Origin: Capillimicrobium parvum
GTDB lineage: Bacteria; Actinomycetota; Thermoleophilia; Solirubrobacterales; Solirubrobacteraceae
Length of the DNA: 64,000 nucleotides
Direction of reading: 5' to 3'
Assembly (NCBI RefSeq): GCF_021172045.1
Contig: NZ_CP087164.1
Location: 1,798,001 to 1,862,000, forward strand
Position 1 is the stretch's first letter; every line of letters begins with the position of its first letter. The position numbers and the translations under genes are program-made. Below the pieces are notes generated by a model. It saw nothing but the letters and a program-made list of their open reading frames with translations. It made no database searches and was not told the origin of the DNA. This document shows, piece after piece, positions 56,308-64,000 of this stretch.

Positions 56308-57284
56308 CGTCCCACCTGCGCTTCCGCCGTCCCGGCCGCGTCCTCGAGCACGCGCACCAGCGTAGGGACGTCGGCCCCCGCCTGCTGCGCGGTGAGCAGC
56401 CGGAGCGCCGCGCGGGCGCCGCCGACCGACCGCAGGCCGCGTTCGCCGTGCTCGACCGTGAAGTCGGTGAGCGCCGCGTCGCGGCGCGCAGCCTGGCGCC
56501 GCGCGGCGACGTCGAGCCGCTCGCGATGGGCGTCGATCGCGGCGATCAGGTCGTCGACGCCCTGGACCGGGGCGATCGACGAGACGGCGACCACCGGCGT
56601 GTCACGCGCGCCGAGCGAGCGCAGCGCGGCGCCCAGGTCGCGCCGCGCGCGATGCGCCACCACGCCGAGGTCCGCCTTCGTCACGACCAGGACGTCCGGC
56701 ACCTCCATGATCCCGCTCTTGAGGAACTGCAGGGCGTCGCCCGATCCCGGCTGGACGATCACCGCGACGGTGTCGGCGACGTGCGCGACCTCGGTCTCGG
56801 ACTGGCCGACGCCGACCGTCTCGATGACGACCACGTCGAACGCGGCGGCCAGCGCGGCGGCCGCGGCGCGCGTCGACGGCGCGATCCCGCCGAGGCGCCC
56901 GCCCGCCGCCGTGGACCGGATGAACACCGCCCGGTCGGCCGGGTCGTGGACGATCCGCGCGCGATCGCCGAGCAGCGACCCGCCGGAGCGCTTCGACGAC
57001 GGGTCGACCGCGAGCACCGCCACGCTGCGACCCGCCGCCCGCCACGCCTTCACGAGCGCCGACAGCAGCGTCGACTTGCCCGCCCCGGGCGGCCCGGTGA
57101 TGCCGACGACGTGGCCGGGGGCCTCGCCGCCGAGCGCGGCGGGGGAGACGCCCTCCAGCAGCGCGTCGACGTCGGCCCGCGCCGCGGGCGATCGGTTCTC
57201 GACCAGGTTGAGGGTGGCCGGAGCGGCCGCGAGGTCGCCGTCGCGCAGCCGCGCGGCCAGCTCGGCGCCCGCTGCGGGACTCAC
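56304..57284 (-). CDS. meaB: MeaB-family GTPase chaperone of a B12-dependent mutase
   Basis: 326-residue G3E GTPase. P-loop GITGPPGAGKST, DPSSKRSGGSLLGDRARI (switch), VVIETVGVGQSE (G3) and VVTKADL (NKxD variant). It loads and protects the adenosylcobalamin cofactor of methylmalonyl- or ethylmalonyl-CoA mutase. GTG start lies at the edge of the first copy of a 56-bp repeat, which separates it from the mutase gene. Downstream is a coupled 54-residue membrane gene. Confidence 0.94.
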   Translation of the reverse strand: MSPAAGAELAARLRDGDLAAAPATLNLVENRSPAARADVDALLEGVSPAALGGEAPGHVVGITGPPGAGKSTLLSALVKAWRAAGRSVAVLAVDPSSKRSGGSLLGDRARIVHDPADRAVFIRSTAAGGRLGGIAPSTRAAAAALAAAFDVVVIETVGVGQSETEVAHVADTVAVIVQPGSGDALQFLKSGIMEVPDVLVVTKADLGVVAHRARRDLGAALRSLGARDTPVVAVSSIAPVQGVDDLIAAIDAHRERLDVAARRQAARRDAALTDFTVEHGERGLRSVGGARAALRLLTAQQAGADVPTLVRVLEDAAGTAEAQVGR

Positions 57285-57448
57285 GATGCGTTGCCTCGCA
57301 GGGTTGCGGCGTCGCGGGGTGAGGGCCCGCAGGGCCTCACGATGCGTTGCCTCGCAGGGTTGCGGCGTCGCGGGGTGAGGGCCCGCAGGGCCTCACGATG
57401 CGTTGCCTCGCAGGGTTGCGGCGTCGCGGGGTGAGGGCCCGCAGGGCC
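57281..57448. repeat. Three tandem copies of a 56-bp repeat between ecm and meaB
   Basis: Copies begin at 57281, 57337 and 57393 and appear identical; the fourth starts with TCACG and breaks off inside the mutase stop. Each unit has an internal dyad (GAGGGCCC / GGGCCTC) and, on the minus strand, begins GTGAGG, repeating the gene-junction signal. Period 56 is not a multiple of three. Confidence 0.92.
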
Positions 57449-59443
57449 TCACGCCTTTGCGGTCACGGGGTCGGGCCGGTGCGCGCGCTCGACCAGCGCC
57501 ACCACCTCGCCCATGATCCGCGTGAACCCGACGTCCTTCGGGGTGTAGACCGCCGCCACCCCGGCCTCCTCGAGGGCGGGGACGTCGGCCGCCGGGATGA
57601 TCCCGCCCACGACGACCGGGACGTCGACGCCCGCGGCCCGCAGCGCCTCCATCACCGCCGGGATCAGCTCGCGGTGCGAGCCGGACAGGATCGACAGCCC
57701 GATGACGTGCACGCCCTCGTCGAGCGCGCTCTTGGCGATCTGTTCGGGCGTCAGCCGGATGCCGTCGTAGACGACGTCCATCCCGACGTCGCGCGCGCGC
57801 ACGGCGAACTGCTCGGCGCCGTTGGAGTGCCCGTCCAGACCGGGCTTGCCGACGAGGATCTTCAGCGTGCGGCCGAGCGACTCCGAGACGCGCTCGACCT
57901 GCTCGCGCACCTGCTCCACCTCCACGGATTGCGGCGCCGCGGTGGCCTCGCCGACGCCGGTGGGCGCCCGGTACTCGCCGAACGCGTCGCGCAGCGTCTG
58001 CGACCACTCGCCGGTGGTGACGCCCGCGCGGGCGGCGGCGATCGTCGCCGGCATGATGTTCTGGGCGTCGTCGGCGGCGACGCGGGCCAGCTCGGCCAGC
58101 GCCGCGTCGACGCCGGCCTGGTCGCGCTCGGCGCGCCACGCCTCGAGCGCCTCGCGCTGGTGGGCCTCGACGCCCGGGTCGACCACGAGGATGCCGCCGT
58201 CCTCGCCGTCGGCCAGCGGCGACGGCTCGGTCTCCGTGTAGCGGTTGATGCCGACCACGGTCAGCTCGCCGGCCTCGATGCGGCGGATGCGCTCGCGGTG
58301 GGAGTCGACGAGCGCCGCCTTCATGTACGACACCGCCTCGACGGCGCCGCCGTGCTCGGCCACGACGGCCATCTCGCGCCGCGCGCCCTCGAGCAGCTCC
58401 TCGACGAGGCCGTCCATGACCTTCGAGCCCTCGAAGATGTCGGGGTACTCGAGCAGGTCGGTCTCGTAGGCGAGGACCTGCTGGATGCGCAGGGACCACT
58501 GCTGGTCCCACGGCCGCGGGAGGCCGAGCGCCTCGTTCCACGCCGGCAGCTGCACGGCGCGCGCACGGGCGCCGCGGCCCAGCGTGACGGCGAGCGCCTC
58601 GAGCACGATGCGCTGCACGTTGTTCTCGGGCTGGGACTCGGTGAGGCCGAGCGAGTTGACCTGCACGCCGTAGCGGAAGCGCAGGGCGCGCTCGTCCTCG
58701 ACGCCGTAGCGCTCGCGGCCGAGCTCCTCCCAGAGGATGCCCATCGTCCGCAGCTTCGCGTGCTCCTCGATGAACCGCACGCCCGCGTTGACGAAGAACG
58801 AGATGCGCGCGAAGACCTTCGGCATGAGGTCCTCGGAGACGCGCTCCCGGACCGCGTCGAGGACCGCGATCGCGTTCGACATCGCGTACGCGATCTCCTG
58901 GACCGGCGTGGCGCCCGCCTCCTGCAGGTGGTAGCTGCAGATGTTGATCGGGTTCCACTTGGGCACCTCGGTGACCGTGTAGGCCACCATGTCGGCGATC
59001 AGGCGCATCGACGGCCCGGGCGGGAACGCGTACGTGCCGCGGGCGAGGAACTCCTTGATGATGTCGTTCTGGGTCGTGCCCTGGAGCGCGGCGGCGTCCA
59101 CGCTCTGCTCCTCGGCGGCCACGATGTAGAGCGCCAGCAGCCACGCCGCCGTCGCGTTGATCGTCATCGACGTGTTCATGTCGCCGAGCGGGATCCCGTC
59201 CATCAGCATGCGCATGTCGCCGAGGTGGGCGACCGGCACCCCGACCTTGCCCACCTCGCCGCGCGCGAGGGCGTGGTCCGGGTCGTAGCCGGTCTGCGTG
59301 GGCAGGTCGAACGCTACGGAGAGGCCCGTCTGTCCCTTCGCCAGGTTCGAGCGATACAGCTCGTTGGACTTCTCCGCCGTGGAATGGCCCGCATACGTGC
59401 GCATCATCCACGGCCGGTCCGGCTCGGGAAGGCGGTGACTCAT
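57449..59443 (-). CDS. ecm: Ethylmalonyl-CoA mutase (B12-dependent, MeaA type)
   Basis: 664-residue single-chain mutase. RTYAGHSTAEKSNELYRSN, FDLPTQTGYDPDHALARGEVGKVGVPVAHLGDM and LGLPRPWDQQWS are specific to MeaA/Ecm rather than methylmalonyl-CoA mutase. The C-terminal cobalamin domain has DGHSNG (Asp537, His539 as lower ligand) and SILSGSH, GGIIP. It converts ethylmalonyl-CoA to methylsuccinyl-CoA. Its chaperone meaB follows. ATG overlaps the ATG of the divergent methyltransferase by 2 bases. Confidence 0.93.
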   Translation of the reverse strand: MSHRLPEPDRPWMMRTYAGHSTAEKSNELYRSNLAKGQTGLSVAFDLPTQTGYDPDHALARGEVGKVGVPVAHLGDMRMLMDGIPLGDMNTSMTINATAAWLLALYIVAAEEQSVDAAALQGTTQNDIIKEFLARGTYAFPPGPSMRLIADMVAYTVTEVPKWNPINICSYHLQEAGATPVQEIAYAMSNAIAVLDAVRERVSEDLMPKVFARISFFVNAGVRFIEEHAKLRTMGILWEELGRERYGVEDERALRFRYGVQVNSLGLTESQPENNVQRIVLEALAVTLGRGARARAVQLPAWNEALGLPRPWDQQWSLRIQQVLAYETDLLEYPDIFEGSKVMDGLVEELLEGARREMAVVAEHGGAVEAVSYMKAALVDSHRERIRRIEAGELTVVGINRYTETEPSPLADGEDGGILVVDPGVEAHQREALEAWRAERDQAGVDAALAELARVAADDAQNIMPATIAAARAGVTTGEWSQTLRDAFGEYRAPTGVGEATAAPQSVEVEQVREQVERVSESLGRTLKILVGKPGLDGHSNGAEQFAVRARDVGMDVVYDGIRLTPEQIAKSALDEGVHVIGLSILSGSHRELIPAVMEALRAAGVDVPVVVGGIIPAADVPALEEAGVAAVYTPKDVGFTRIMGEVVALVERAHRPDPVTAKA

Positions 59444-60239
59444 GGGTCAATTGTATGGTCCGGCCCTCGTGCAGGGCCGCGCCGCCACCTCGCTCAAGCT
59501 CCGCGCCGCCGACGCCCTCGACCGCGTCGCCGGCCGCCACGACCCGCTCGTTCCCCCGCGCCGCCTGCAGTTCGTGGGGGAGGGCGACTTCGTGGCGACG
59601 GGCGACGAGTTCCTGGGCCACCTCGTCGAGCTGGCGGGCCTGGAGCCCGGCAGCGACGTCCTCGACGTCGGCTGCGGCATCGGCCGGATGGCGCGCCCGC
59701 TCGCCGGCTACCTGACGACCGGCGGATACTCCGGCTTCGACGTCAACGAGATGGCGATCCGATGGTGCCGCGAGCACTACCCGGCGGGCTTTCGCTTCGA
59801 GGTCGCCGACCTGCACAACGCGCGCTACCACCCGTCCGGGCGCCAGAGCGCGCGCCAGTACCGCTTCCCGTACGCGGACGACAGCTTCGACGTCGTCCTG
59901 ATGGCGAGCGTCGTCACGCATCTGCTCGAGCCGGAGGCCGACCGCTACCTCGCGGAGGCGCGGCGCGTCCTGCGCCCGGGCGGCCGTCTGCTGGCGACGT
60001 TCTTCCTGCTCGACGGGGGCTCGCGCGCGGCGCTGCAGGCCGGCCGGGCCGCGCTCGCGTTCCGTCCTGGAGGCGGTCCCGTGGCGGTCGCCGATCCCGA
60101 CCTGCCCGAGGAGGCGGTCGCCTACGACGTCGCGTGGGTGCGCGAGCGCGTCGACGTGCGCTCGATCGACCCGGGCGCCTGGCGCGGCGAGCCGTTCGGC
60201 GCGCGTTCCTTCCAAGACCTGGTGGTGGCATGCGCCTGA
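59442..60239 (+). CDS. Class I SAM-dependent methyltransferase
   Basis: 265 residues. SAM motif I DVLDVGCGIGRMARPLAGYL, motif II YSGFDVNEMAI, then DDSFDVVLMASVVTHLL and LRPGGRLLATFF. Substrate unknown. The ATG given shares bases with the divergent mutase ATG; a GTG nine codons later (59469) would leave room for a promoter and may be the real start. The stop overlaps the hydrolase gene by 10 bases. Confidence 0.85.
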   Translation: MGQLYGPALVQGRAATSLKLRAADALDRVAGRHDPLVPPRRLQFVGEGDFVATGDEFLGHLVELAGLEPGSDVLDVGCGIGRMARPLAGYLTTGGYSGFDVNEMAIRWCREHYPAGFRFEVADLHNARYHPSGRQSARQYRFPYADDSFDVVLMASVVTHLLEPEADRYLAEARRVLRPGGRLLATFFLLDGGSRAALQAGRAALAFRPGGGPVAVADPDLPEEAVAYDVAWVRERVDVRSIDPGAWRGEPFGARSFQDLVVACA

Positions 60240-61051
60240 TCGATCTCGAACACCTCGGCCGCGAGCACGTCATCGGCGCCTGGCTGGTCGGCGACGTGCT
60301 GGTCGACCCGGGGCCCGGATCGACGCTCGACACGCTGCTGGCCGGGCTGGACGGGGAGGTGCCGCGGATCATCGCGCTGACCCACATCCATCTCGACCAC
60401 GCCGGCGCGACGGGCGCGCTGTGCGAGCGGTGGCCGGACGCCGAGGTCTGGGTGCACGAGCGCGGCGCGCGGCACCTGATCGACCCCGCGAAGCTCATGG
60501 CCAGCGCCGGGCGCCTGTACGGCGACGACATGGCTCGGCTGTGGGGCGAGATGCGCCCGGTCCCGGCGGACCGGATCCGCATCCTCGGCGAGGGCCGCAC
60601 GGAGGACTTCCGCCACGCCGCGACGCCCGGCCACGCCTCCCACCACCTCGGCTACCTGCACGAGCCGACCGGCACGCTGTTCGCCGGCGACACCGCGGGG
60701 ATCCGGGTGCAGGGCGGCCCGACGCTCGGCGCGACGCCGCCGCCCGACATCGACCTCGAGGCGTGGATGGAGTCGATCGCGCTGTTCCGCTCGTGGGAAC
60801 CGGACCGCGTCGTGCCCACGCACTTCGGGGTCTTCGAGGACGTGGGCGGGCACCTCGACGCGCTCGAGGCGTGGTTCGACACGTGGGGGCGCCCGGCGCG
60901 CGAGCTCGACGAGGCGCAGTGGGTCGCCGAGCACCACACGTGGCTCGCCGCGCGCGCGGAGCCGGCGGTCGTCGACGCGCTGGAGCAGGCGGCGCCGCCC
61001 GAGCAGTGCTATGCGGGCCTCGCGCGGTACTGGTCCAAGCGAGCCGGTTAA
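60230..61051 (+). CDS. Metallo-beta-lactamase-fold hydrolase
   Basis: 273 residues. Zinc motif THIHLDHAG (HxHxDH), then the third His in TPGHASHHLGY, Asp in FAGDTAG, and the late His in PTHFG. Family includes thioesterases, glyoxalase II-like and phosphodiesterase enzymes; substrate unknown. Overlaps the methyltransferase gene, so the two are co-expressed. Confidence 0.9.
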   Translation: MRLIDLEHLGREHVIGAWLVGDVLVDPGPGSTLDTLLAGLDGEVPRIIALTHIHLDHAGATGALCERWPDAEVWVHERGARHLIDPAKLMASAGRLYGDDMARLWGEMRPVPADRIRILGEGRTEDFRHAATPGHASHHLGYLHEPTGTLFAGDTAGIRVQGGPTLGATPPPDIDLEAWMESIALFRSWEPDRVVPTHFGVFEDVGGHLDALEAWFDTWGRPARELDEAQWVAEHHTWLAARAEPAVVDALEQAAPPEQCYAGLARYWSKRAG

Positions 61052-61061
61052 CCTTCAGGCG

Positions 61062-61349
61062 ATGCCGCAGACCATCGAGCGCCCGCGGCTCGGCGGCCCG
61101 GACAGCGGGCTCGGCGGAGCCTGGCGGGTCATCGTCCGCAACGACGACCACAACACGTTCGAGCACGTCGCGCGCACCCTCTCGCGCACCATCCCGGGGG
61201 TCAGCCTGCAGCAGGGCCTGGCGATCGCCGATCGCATCCACAGCACGGGCCAGGCCATCGTCTTCACCGGTCACAAGGAGCTGGCCGAGCACTACTGGGA
61301 CCAGCTCAACGCCGCCGGGCTGACCATGGCCCCGCTCGAGCAGGCGTAG
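61062..61349 (+). CDS. clpS: ClpS adaptor protein
   Basis: 95-residue ClpS: WRVIVRNDDHNTFEHVARTLSRTIPG, ADRIHSTGQAIVFTGHKELAEHYWDQL. The NDDHNTF loop and the hydrophobic N-degron pocket are intact. It delivers N-end-rule substrates to ClpAP/ClpCP. Start at MPQTIERP by family length. Confidence 0.94.
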   Translation: MPQTIERPRLGGPDSGLGGAWRVIVRNDDHNTFEHVARTLSRTIPGVSLQQGLAIADRIHSTGQAIVFTGHKELAEHYWDQLNAAGLTMAPLEQA

Positions 61350-61389
61350 GCGCCAAACCAGCGTGCACGGGACGCCCCGGTCGGGCAAC

Positions 61390-62181
61390 ATGTCGGGCAT
61401 GGCCGATGGGGGGTCCACCACGGCGGCGCAGCGCGCCGCGCGCGAACGCACGCTGCTCGAGCGCTACCACAAGCACGGCGACTCCGCGGCGCGCGACCAG
61501 CTCGCCGAGGAGATGCTGCCGCTCGCGCGCGCGCTCGCGGGCCGCTACGCCGGCCGCGGCGAGCCGCTCGACGACCTCGTCCAGGTCGCCTGCATCGGGA
61601 TCATGAAGGCGATCGACGGCTTCGACACGACGCGCGAGGTCCGCTTCTCCTCCTACGCGACGCCGACCGTCCTCGGCGAGATCAAGCGCCACTTCCGGGA
61701 CCGCACCTGGGCCCTGCACGTCCCGCGCGGCACGCAGGAGCTGCAGCTCAAGGTGGCCAAGGCGCGCGACGAGCTCACCAACCAGCTCGGCCGCTCGCCG
61801 ACCGTCGAGGAGATCGCCGCGGCGGTCGACGCGTCGATGGAGGACACGCTGAGCGCCATCCAGTCGGCCCAGGCGCACCGCACGCGCTCGTTCGACGAGC
61901 CCGCGGGCGAGGACTCGACCCTGGCCGAGTCGCTGGGCGGCGCCGACCCCGAGCTGGGCCGCGCGGAGATCCGCGTGATGCTCGACGACGCGCTCGAGTC
62001 ACTGTCGGACCGCGACCGCGAGATCCTGCGGCTGCGCTTCGAGGAGGACATGACGCAGACGGAGATCTCCAGCCTGATCGGGGTCTCGCAGATGCAGGTG
62101 TCGCGGCTCATCCGCCAGTCGCTCGCGCGGCTGCGGATGGACATCGAGGCGACGAAGCCGACGCGCCGCCCGGCCGCCTAG
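61390..62181 (+). CDS. SigB/SigF/SigG-family stress sigma factor
   Basis: 263 residues. Region 2 (LDDLVQVACIGIMKAIDGFDTTREVRFSSYATPTVLGEIKRHFRDRTWALHVPRGTQEL) and region 4 (LSDRDREILRLRFEEDMTQTEISSLIGVSQMQVSRLIRQ) match the SigF-type general stress sigma factors. No anti-sigma RsbW-like gene is next to it. ATG at 61390 chosen among three in-frame starts; none has a good ribosome site. Confidence 0.92.
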   Translation: MSGMADGGSTTAAQRAARERTLLERYHKHGDSAARDQLAEEMLPLARALAGRYAGRGEPLDDLVQVACIGIMKAIDGFDTTREVRFSSYATPTVLGEIKRHFRDRTWALHVPRGTQELQLKVAKARDELTNQLGRSPTVEEIAAAVDASMEDTLSAIQSAQAHRTRSFDEPAGEDSTLAESLGGADPELGRAEIRVMLDDALESLSDRDREILRLRFEEDMTQTEISSLIGVSQMQVSRLIRQSLARLRMDIEATKPTRRPAA

Positions 62182-62185
62182 CGGC

Positions 62186-62785
62186 TCAGGTCGCCGAGCC
62201 GGTCTGGCGGTCGACCCACTCCCCCGCCGCGCCGGCGACGCTGGCGACCCGGTGCGCGGCGCGCCCGACCGGCGAGCCGTCGGCCGGCGCGATCGCCTGG
62301 TCGGGGTCCTCGGCCGCGGCGATCGCCAGTCCGCGGGCGGCGTTCTCGTGGGCCCACAGGCGCTCCTGCCAGCCGGCACAGGCGTCCGCGAGCTCGTCGT
62401 CGCCGTCGTTGCGCACGAGTGCCTCGACGTAGGCGAGCAGGGTCGTGACGTGCTGGACGTCGAGCACGGCCGCGCGCAGGGCCTGGTTGCGCTCCAGGAA
62501 GCGGTCGGCCAGGCGGCCGCGGACGCCGCCGAGCGCCGCGCCGAGCGCGTCCGCGGCCGGTTCGAGCGGCACGTCGCGCGCCGCGCCCATCGGGTAGAGC
62601 TCGGTGAGCATGCCCGCCGCGCTGTCGGCACCGGCGCGCAGGACGACCGATTCGGGGCCGGCGAGGCGCCCGGCGAGCACGCTCCAGTGCTCGGTCAGGT
62701 GCCGGCCGGCCGCCGACAGCTCTCGAAGGGCGTGATGGGCGGCGGGATGCATGGCTCGGGGCATACCCGTCTCATTCGCGACCAT
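62186..62785 (-). CDS. Helical protein of unknown function, 199 aa
   Basis: 199 residues, almost all predicted helix, Ala/Leu/Arg-rich, no membrane segment or Cys pair pattern. Blocks such as LRELSAAGRHLTEHWSVLAGRLAG and HVTTLLAYVEALVRNDGDDELAD suggest a four-helix bundle. Its stop is 5 bases from the sigma factor's stop (convergent). No family recognised. Confidence 0.65.
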   Translation of the reverse strand: MVANETGMPRAMHPAAHHALRELSAAGRHLTEHWSVLAGRLAGPESVVLRAGADSAAGMLTELYPMGAARDVPLEPAADALGAALGGVRGRLADRFLERNQALRAAVLDVQHVTTLLAYVEALVRNDGDDELADACAGWQERLWAHENAARGLAIAAAEDPDQAIAPADGSPVGRAAHRVASVAGAAGEWVDRQTGSAT

Positions 62786-62832
62786 GCCCCAAAAGGGTGA
62801 CTATCGCGTGAAACCGGGACCTGGCGCAGGCG

Positions 62833-63183
62833 CTACTGCGCCTGCGCGTCGCCGACCTCGACTCCGGCGGTGATCGGCTCCGGCTGCAGCCCGCCCGACA
62901 CCACGAGGTCCTGCCACGAGTACAGGACCGGTACCTGGTACCAACCCTGGTGGTTGACACGGAAGGCGATGAACTCCTCGCCCTCCCAGTAGCGCTCCCA
63001 CTCGAGCTTCGTCTCGAACGTCGCCGTCTGCAGGAACTTGTACCGGTCGTCGCGGCTGCGGTAGACGCGGTAGTCGGTCGCCCCGTAGCGCATCGACACC
63101 GGCGCGATCCGCGCCAGCGCGTCCGAGAGCCGGTCGGACCGCATGCCCGTCGCGTACCAGGGGATGTGAACGATGCCCGCCAT
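62833..63183 (-). CDS. Small protein, ferredoxin-like/ABM-type fold, downstream of ccr
   Basis: 116 residues. A Trp/Tyr-rich alpha-beta pattern (HIPWYATGMRSDRL, DYRVYRSRDDRYKFLQTATFETKLEWERYWEGEEFIAFR, WYQVPVLYSWQDLV) recalls dimeric antibiotic-biosynthesis-monooxygenase-like folds. The start overlaps the ccr stop (TGATG), so it is co-translated with crotonyl-CoA carboxylase/reductase; a role near that pathway is inferred only from this. Confidence 0.72.
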   Translation of the reverse strand: MAGIVHIPWYATGMRSDRLSDALARIAPVSMRYGATDYRVYRSRDDRYKFLQTATFETKLEWERYWEGEEFIAFRVNHQGWYQVPVLYSWQDLVVSGGLQPEPITAGVEVGDAQAQ

Positions 63184-64000
63184 CAGCTTCCGACCTCCGC
63201 CCGGATCGCTCCGGGACCCTCCTCGGTCTGGCCCAGACCCTCCTCGGCGGCGCCGACGAGGATCGAGATCTTCCCGAGGTGCTTGTTCTCATGCATCAAC
63301 TGGTGCGCCTCCGCCACCTTGTCGAAGCCCATCGTCTGCCAGAGCACCGGGCGTATCTTCGACTGCTCGATGAGCTCGTTGGCCTTCTTGCACTCCCACG
63401 CGTTGGCGAAGTGCGAGCCGATGATCTGCTTCTGGCGCATCCACAGGTAGCGCACGTCGAAGTCGAGTTGGTAGCCCGACGTCGCGCCGCAGATCACGAC
63501 CTTGCCGAACGGCTTGACGGTCAGCACCGACGTGGGGAACGTCGCCTTGCCGACGTGCTCGAACACGATGTCGGGCGGCTCGCCGAGCAGATCCCCGACG
63601 CGCTTGGAGAACGCGCGCGACACCTTGAAGCGCGCCTTCTCCTCATCGGGCGTCTCGCCGCCCTTGCGCATCATCCCCGCGAACTCGTTGCGGTTGATGT
63701 AGTCCGTCGCCCCGAGGCGCTTGATCAGCTCGCCCTTCTCGTCGGACGAGACGACGCCGACGCACTCGGCGCCGGACGCCTTGCAGAGCTGGGTGGCGAA
63801 GACGCCGAGCCCGCCCGCGGCGCCCCAGATCAGGACGCGGTGGCCCGCCTGCAGCTTCACCTGGTCGATGAGCATGCGGTAGGCGGTGAAGTACGTCAGC
63901 CCGTAGGACGCCGCCTCCTCCCACGTCAGGTTCCGGGGGCGGGGCAGGAGCTGCTGGGCCTGGACCTTCGTGAACTGGGCGAACGAGCCCCACGTCGTCT
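63183..64000 (-). CDS. ccr: Crotonyl-CoA carboxylase/reductase, 5' end cut by window edge
   Basis: C-terminal about 272 residues of an MDR-fold enzyme that reductively carboxylates crotonyl-CoA to ethylmalonyl-CoA with NADPH and CO2. TWGSFAQFTKVQAQQLLPRP, NLTWEEAASYGLTYFTAYRML, WGAAGGLGVFATQLCKASGAE, FEHVGKATFPTSVL and VICGATSGYQLDFDVRYLWMRQKQIIGSHFAN match Ccr. It is the entry enzyme of the ethylmalonyl-CoA pathway. The frame remains open to the edge. Confidence 0.94.
   Translation of the reverse strand, partial: TTWGSFAQFTKVQAQQLLPRPRNLTWEEAASYGLTYFTAYRMLIDQVKLQAGHRVLIWGAAGGLGVFATQLCKASGAECVGVVSSDEKGELIKRLGATDYINRNEFAGMMRKGGETPDEEKARFKVSRAFSKRVGDLLGEPPDIVFEHVGKATFPTSVLTVKPFGKVVICGATSGYQLDFDVRYLWMRQKQIIGSHFANAWECKKANELIEQSKIRPVLWQTMGFDKVAEAHQLMHENKHLGKISILVGAAEEGLGQTEEGPGAIRAEVGS

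Noticed and set aside
57281-57448. The 56-bp repeats as a CRISPR array
   Set aside because: The copies are directly adjacent with no unique spacers, and there are no cas genes.
57347-60229. A long plus-strand open frame running antisense through ethylmalonyl-CoA mutase into the methyltransferase
   Set aside because: Only its last 273 codons (from 60230) match a protein family (metallo-beta-lactamase); the rest is a shadow of ecm.

Overview
The window reads as chromosome from a high-GC actinobacterium. Codon third positions are almost all G or C, GTG starts and 4-base ATGA/GTGA overlaps are common, and the gene set (MeaA-type mutase, GTP-type PEP carboxykinase, SigK/RskA pair, ECF-type B12 transporter) fits a deep-branching soil actinobacterium such as Thermoleophilia/Solirubrobacterales. 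That placement is inferred from gene style; no rRNA gene is present. I saw no tRNA, CRISPR array, insertion sequence or phage module. Genes are tightly packed and no stretch over 300 bases lacks a gene or gene remnant.

Layout. 1-2.4 kb: a scar of truncated genes (amino-acid permease, glutamine synthetase, glycerol kinase and aldo/keto reductase fragments) around an intact FCD regulator and an aldehyde dehydrogenase cut by the window edge; this looks like a collapsed amine or gamma-glutamyl-putrescine locus. 2.5-4.2 kb: secreted subtilase. 4.3-10.6 kb: six-gene minus-strand operon behind a cobalamin riboswitch, encoding two secreted DUF4430 (transcobalamin beta-domain-like) proteins, a secreted alpha/alpha-barrel repeat protein and a complete ECF transporter. 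10.6-15.6 kb: glycosyltransferase, OmpR-type two-component system, secreted phosphoesterase, PAP2 phosphatase. 15.7-19.8 kb: two MarR regulators, an acyl-CoA synthetase and a DHA2 exporter with matching TA-rich operators. 19.8-29.7 kb: acyl-CoA dehydrogenase, SCP2-like protein, agmatine deiminase and N-carbamoylputrescine amidase (agmatine to putrescine), a diaminopropionate ammonia-lyase/M20 peptidase pair, small secreted proteins and cell-wall enzymes. 29.7-36.4 kb: MurB, MutM-like glycosylase, enoyl-CoA hydratase-like protein, ABC exporter, glutathionyl-hydroquinone reductase. 36.5-39 kb: three tandem secreted PASTA proteins. 39-45 kb: aminotransferase, fasciclin/SigK/RskA locus, TetR with twin operators, Phd/VapC toxin-antitoxin pair.

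45-64 kb holds much of an ethylmalonyl-CoA pathway for acetyl-CoA assimilation: crotonyl-CoA carboxylase/reductase (cut at the right edge), ethylmalonyl-CoA mutase with its MeaB chaperone, a MaoC hydratase and a malyl/beta-methylmalyl-CoA lyase, plus a succinyl-CoA-synthetase-type ligase with a ferredoxin-like partner and PEP carboxykinase to draw C4 acids toward gluconeogenesis. Interspersed are ClpP, ClpS, MoaA, an ArsR/AHSA1 pair and a SigB/SigF-like sigma factor.

A functional thread links the halves: ethylmalonyl-CoA mutase needs adenosylcobalamin, and the most unusual locus is the riboswitch-controlled B12 capture and import operon. Its split, transcobalamin-like design is the strongest candidate for an under-described system here.
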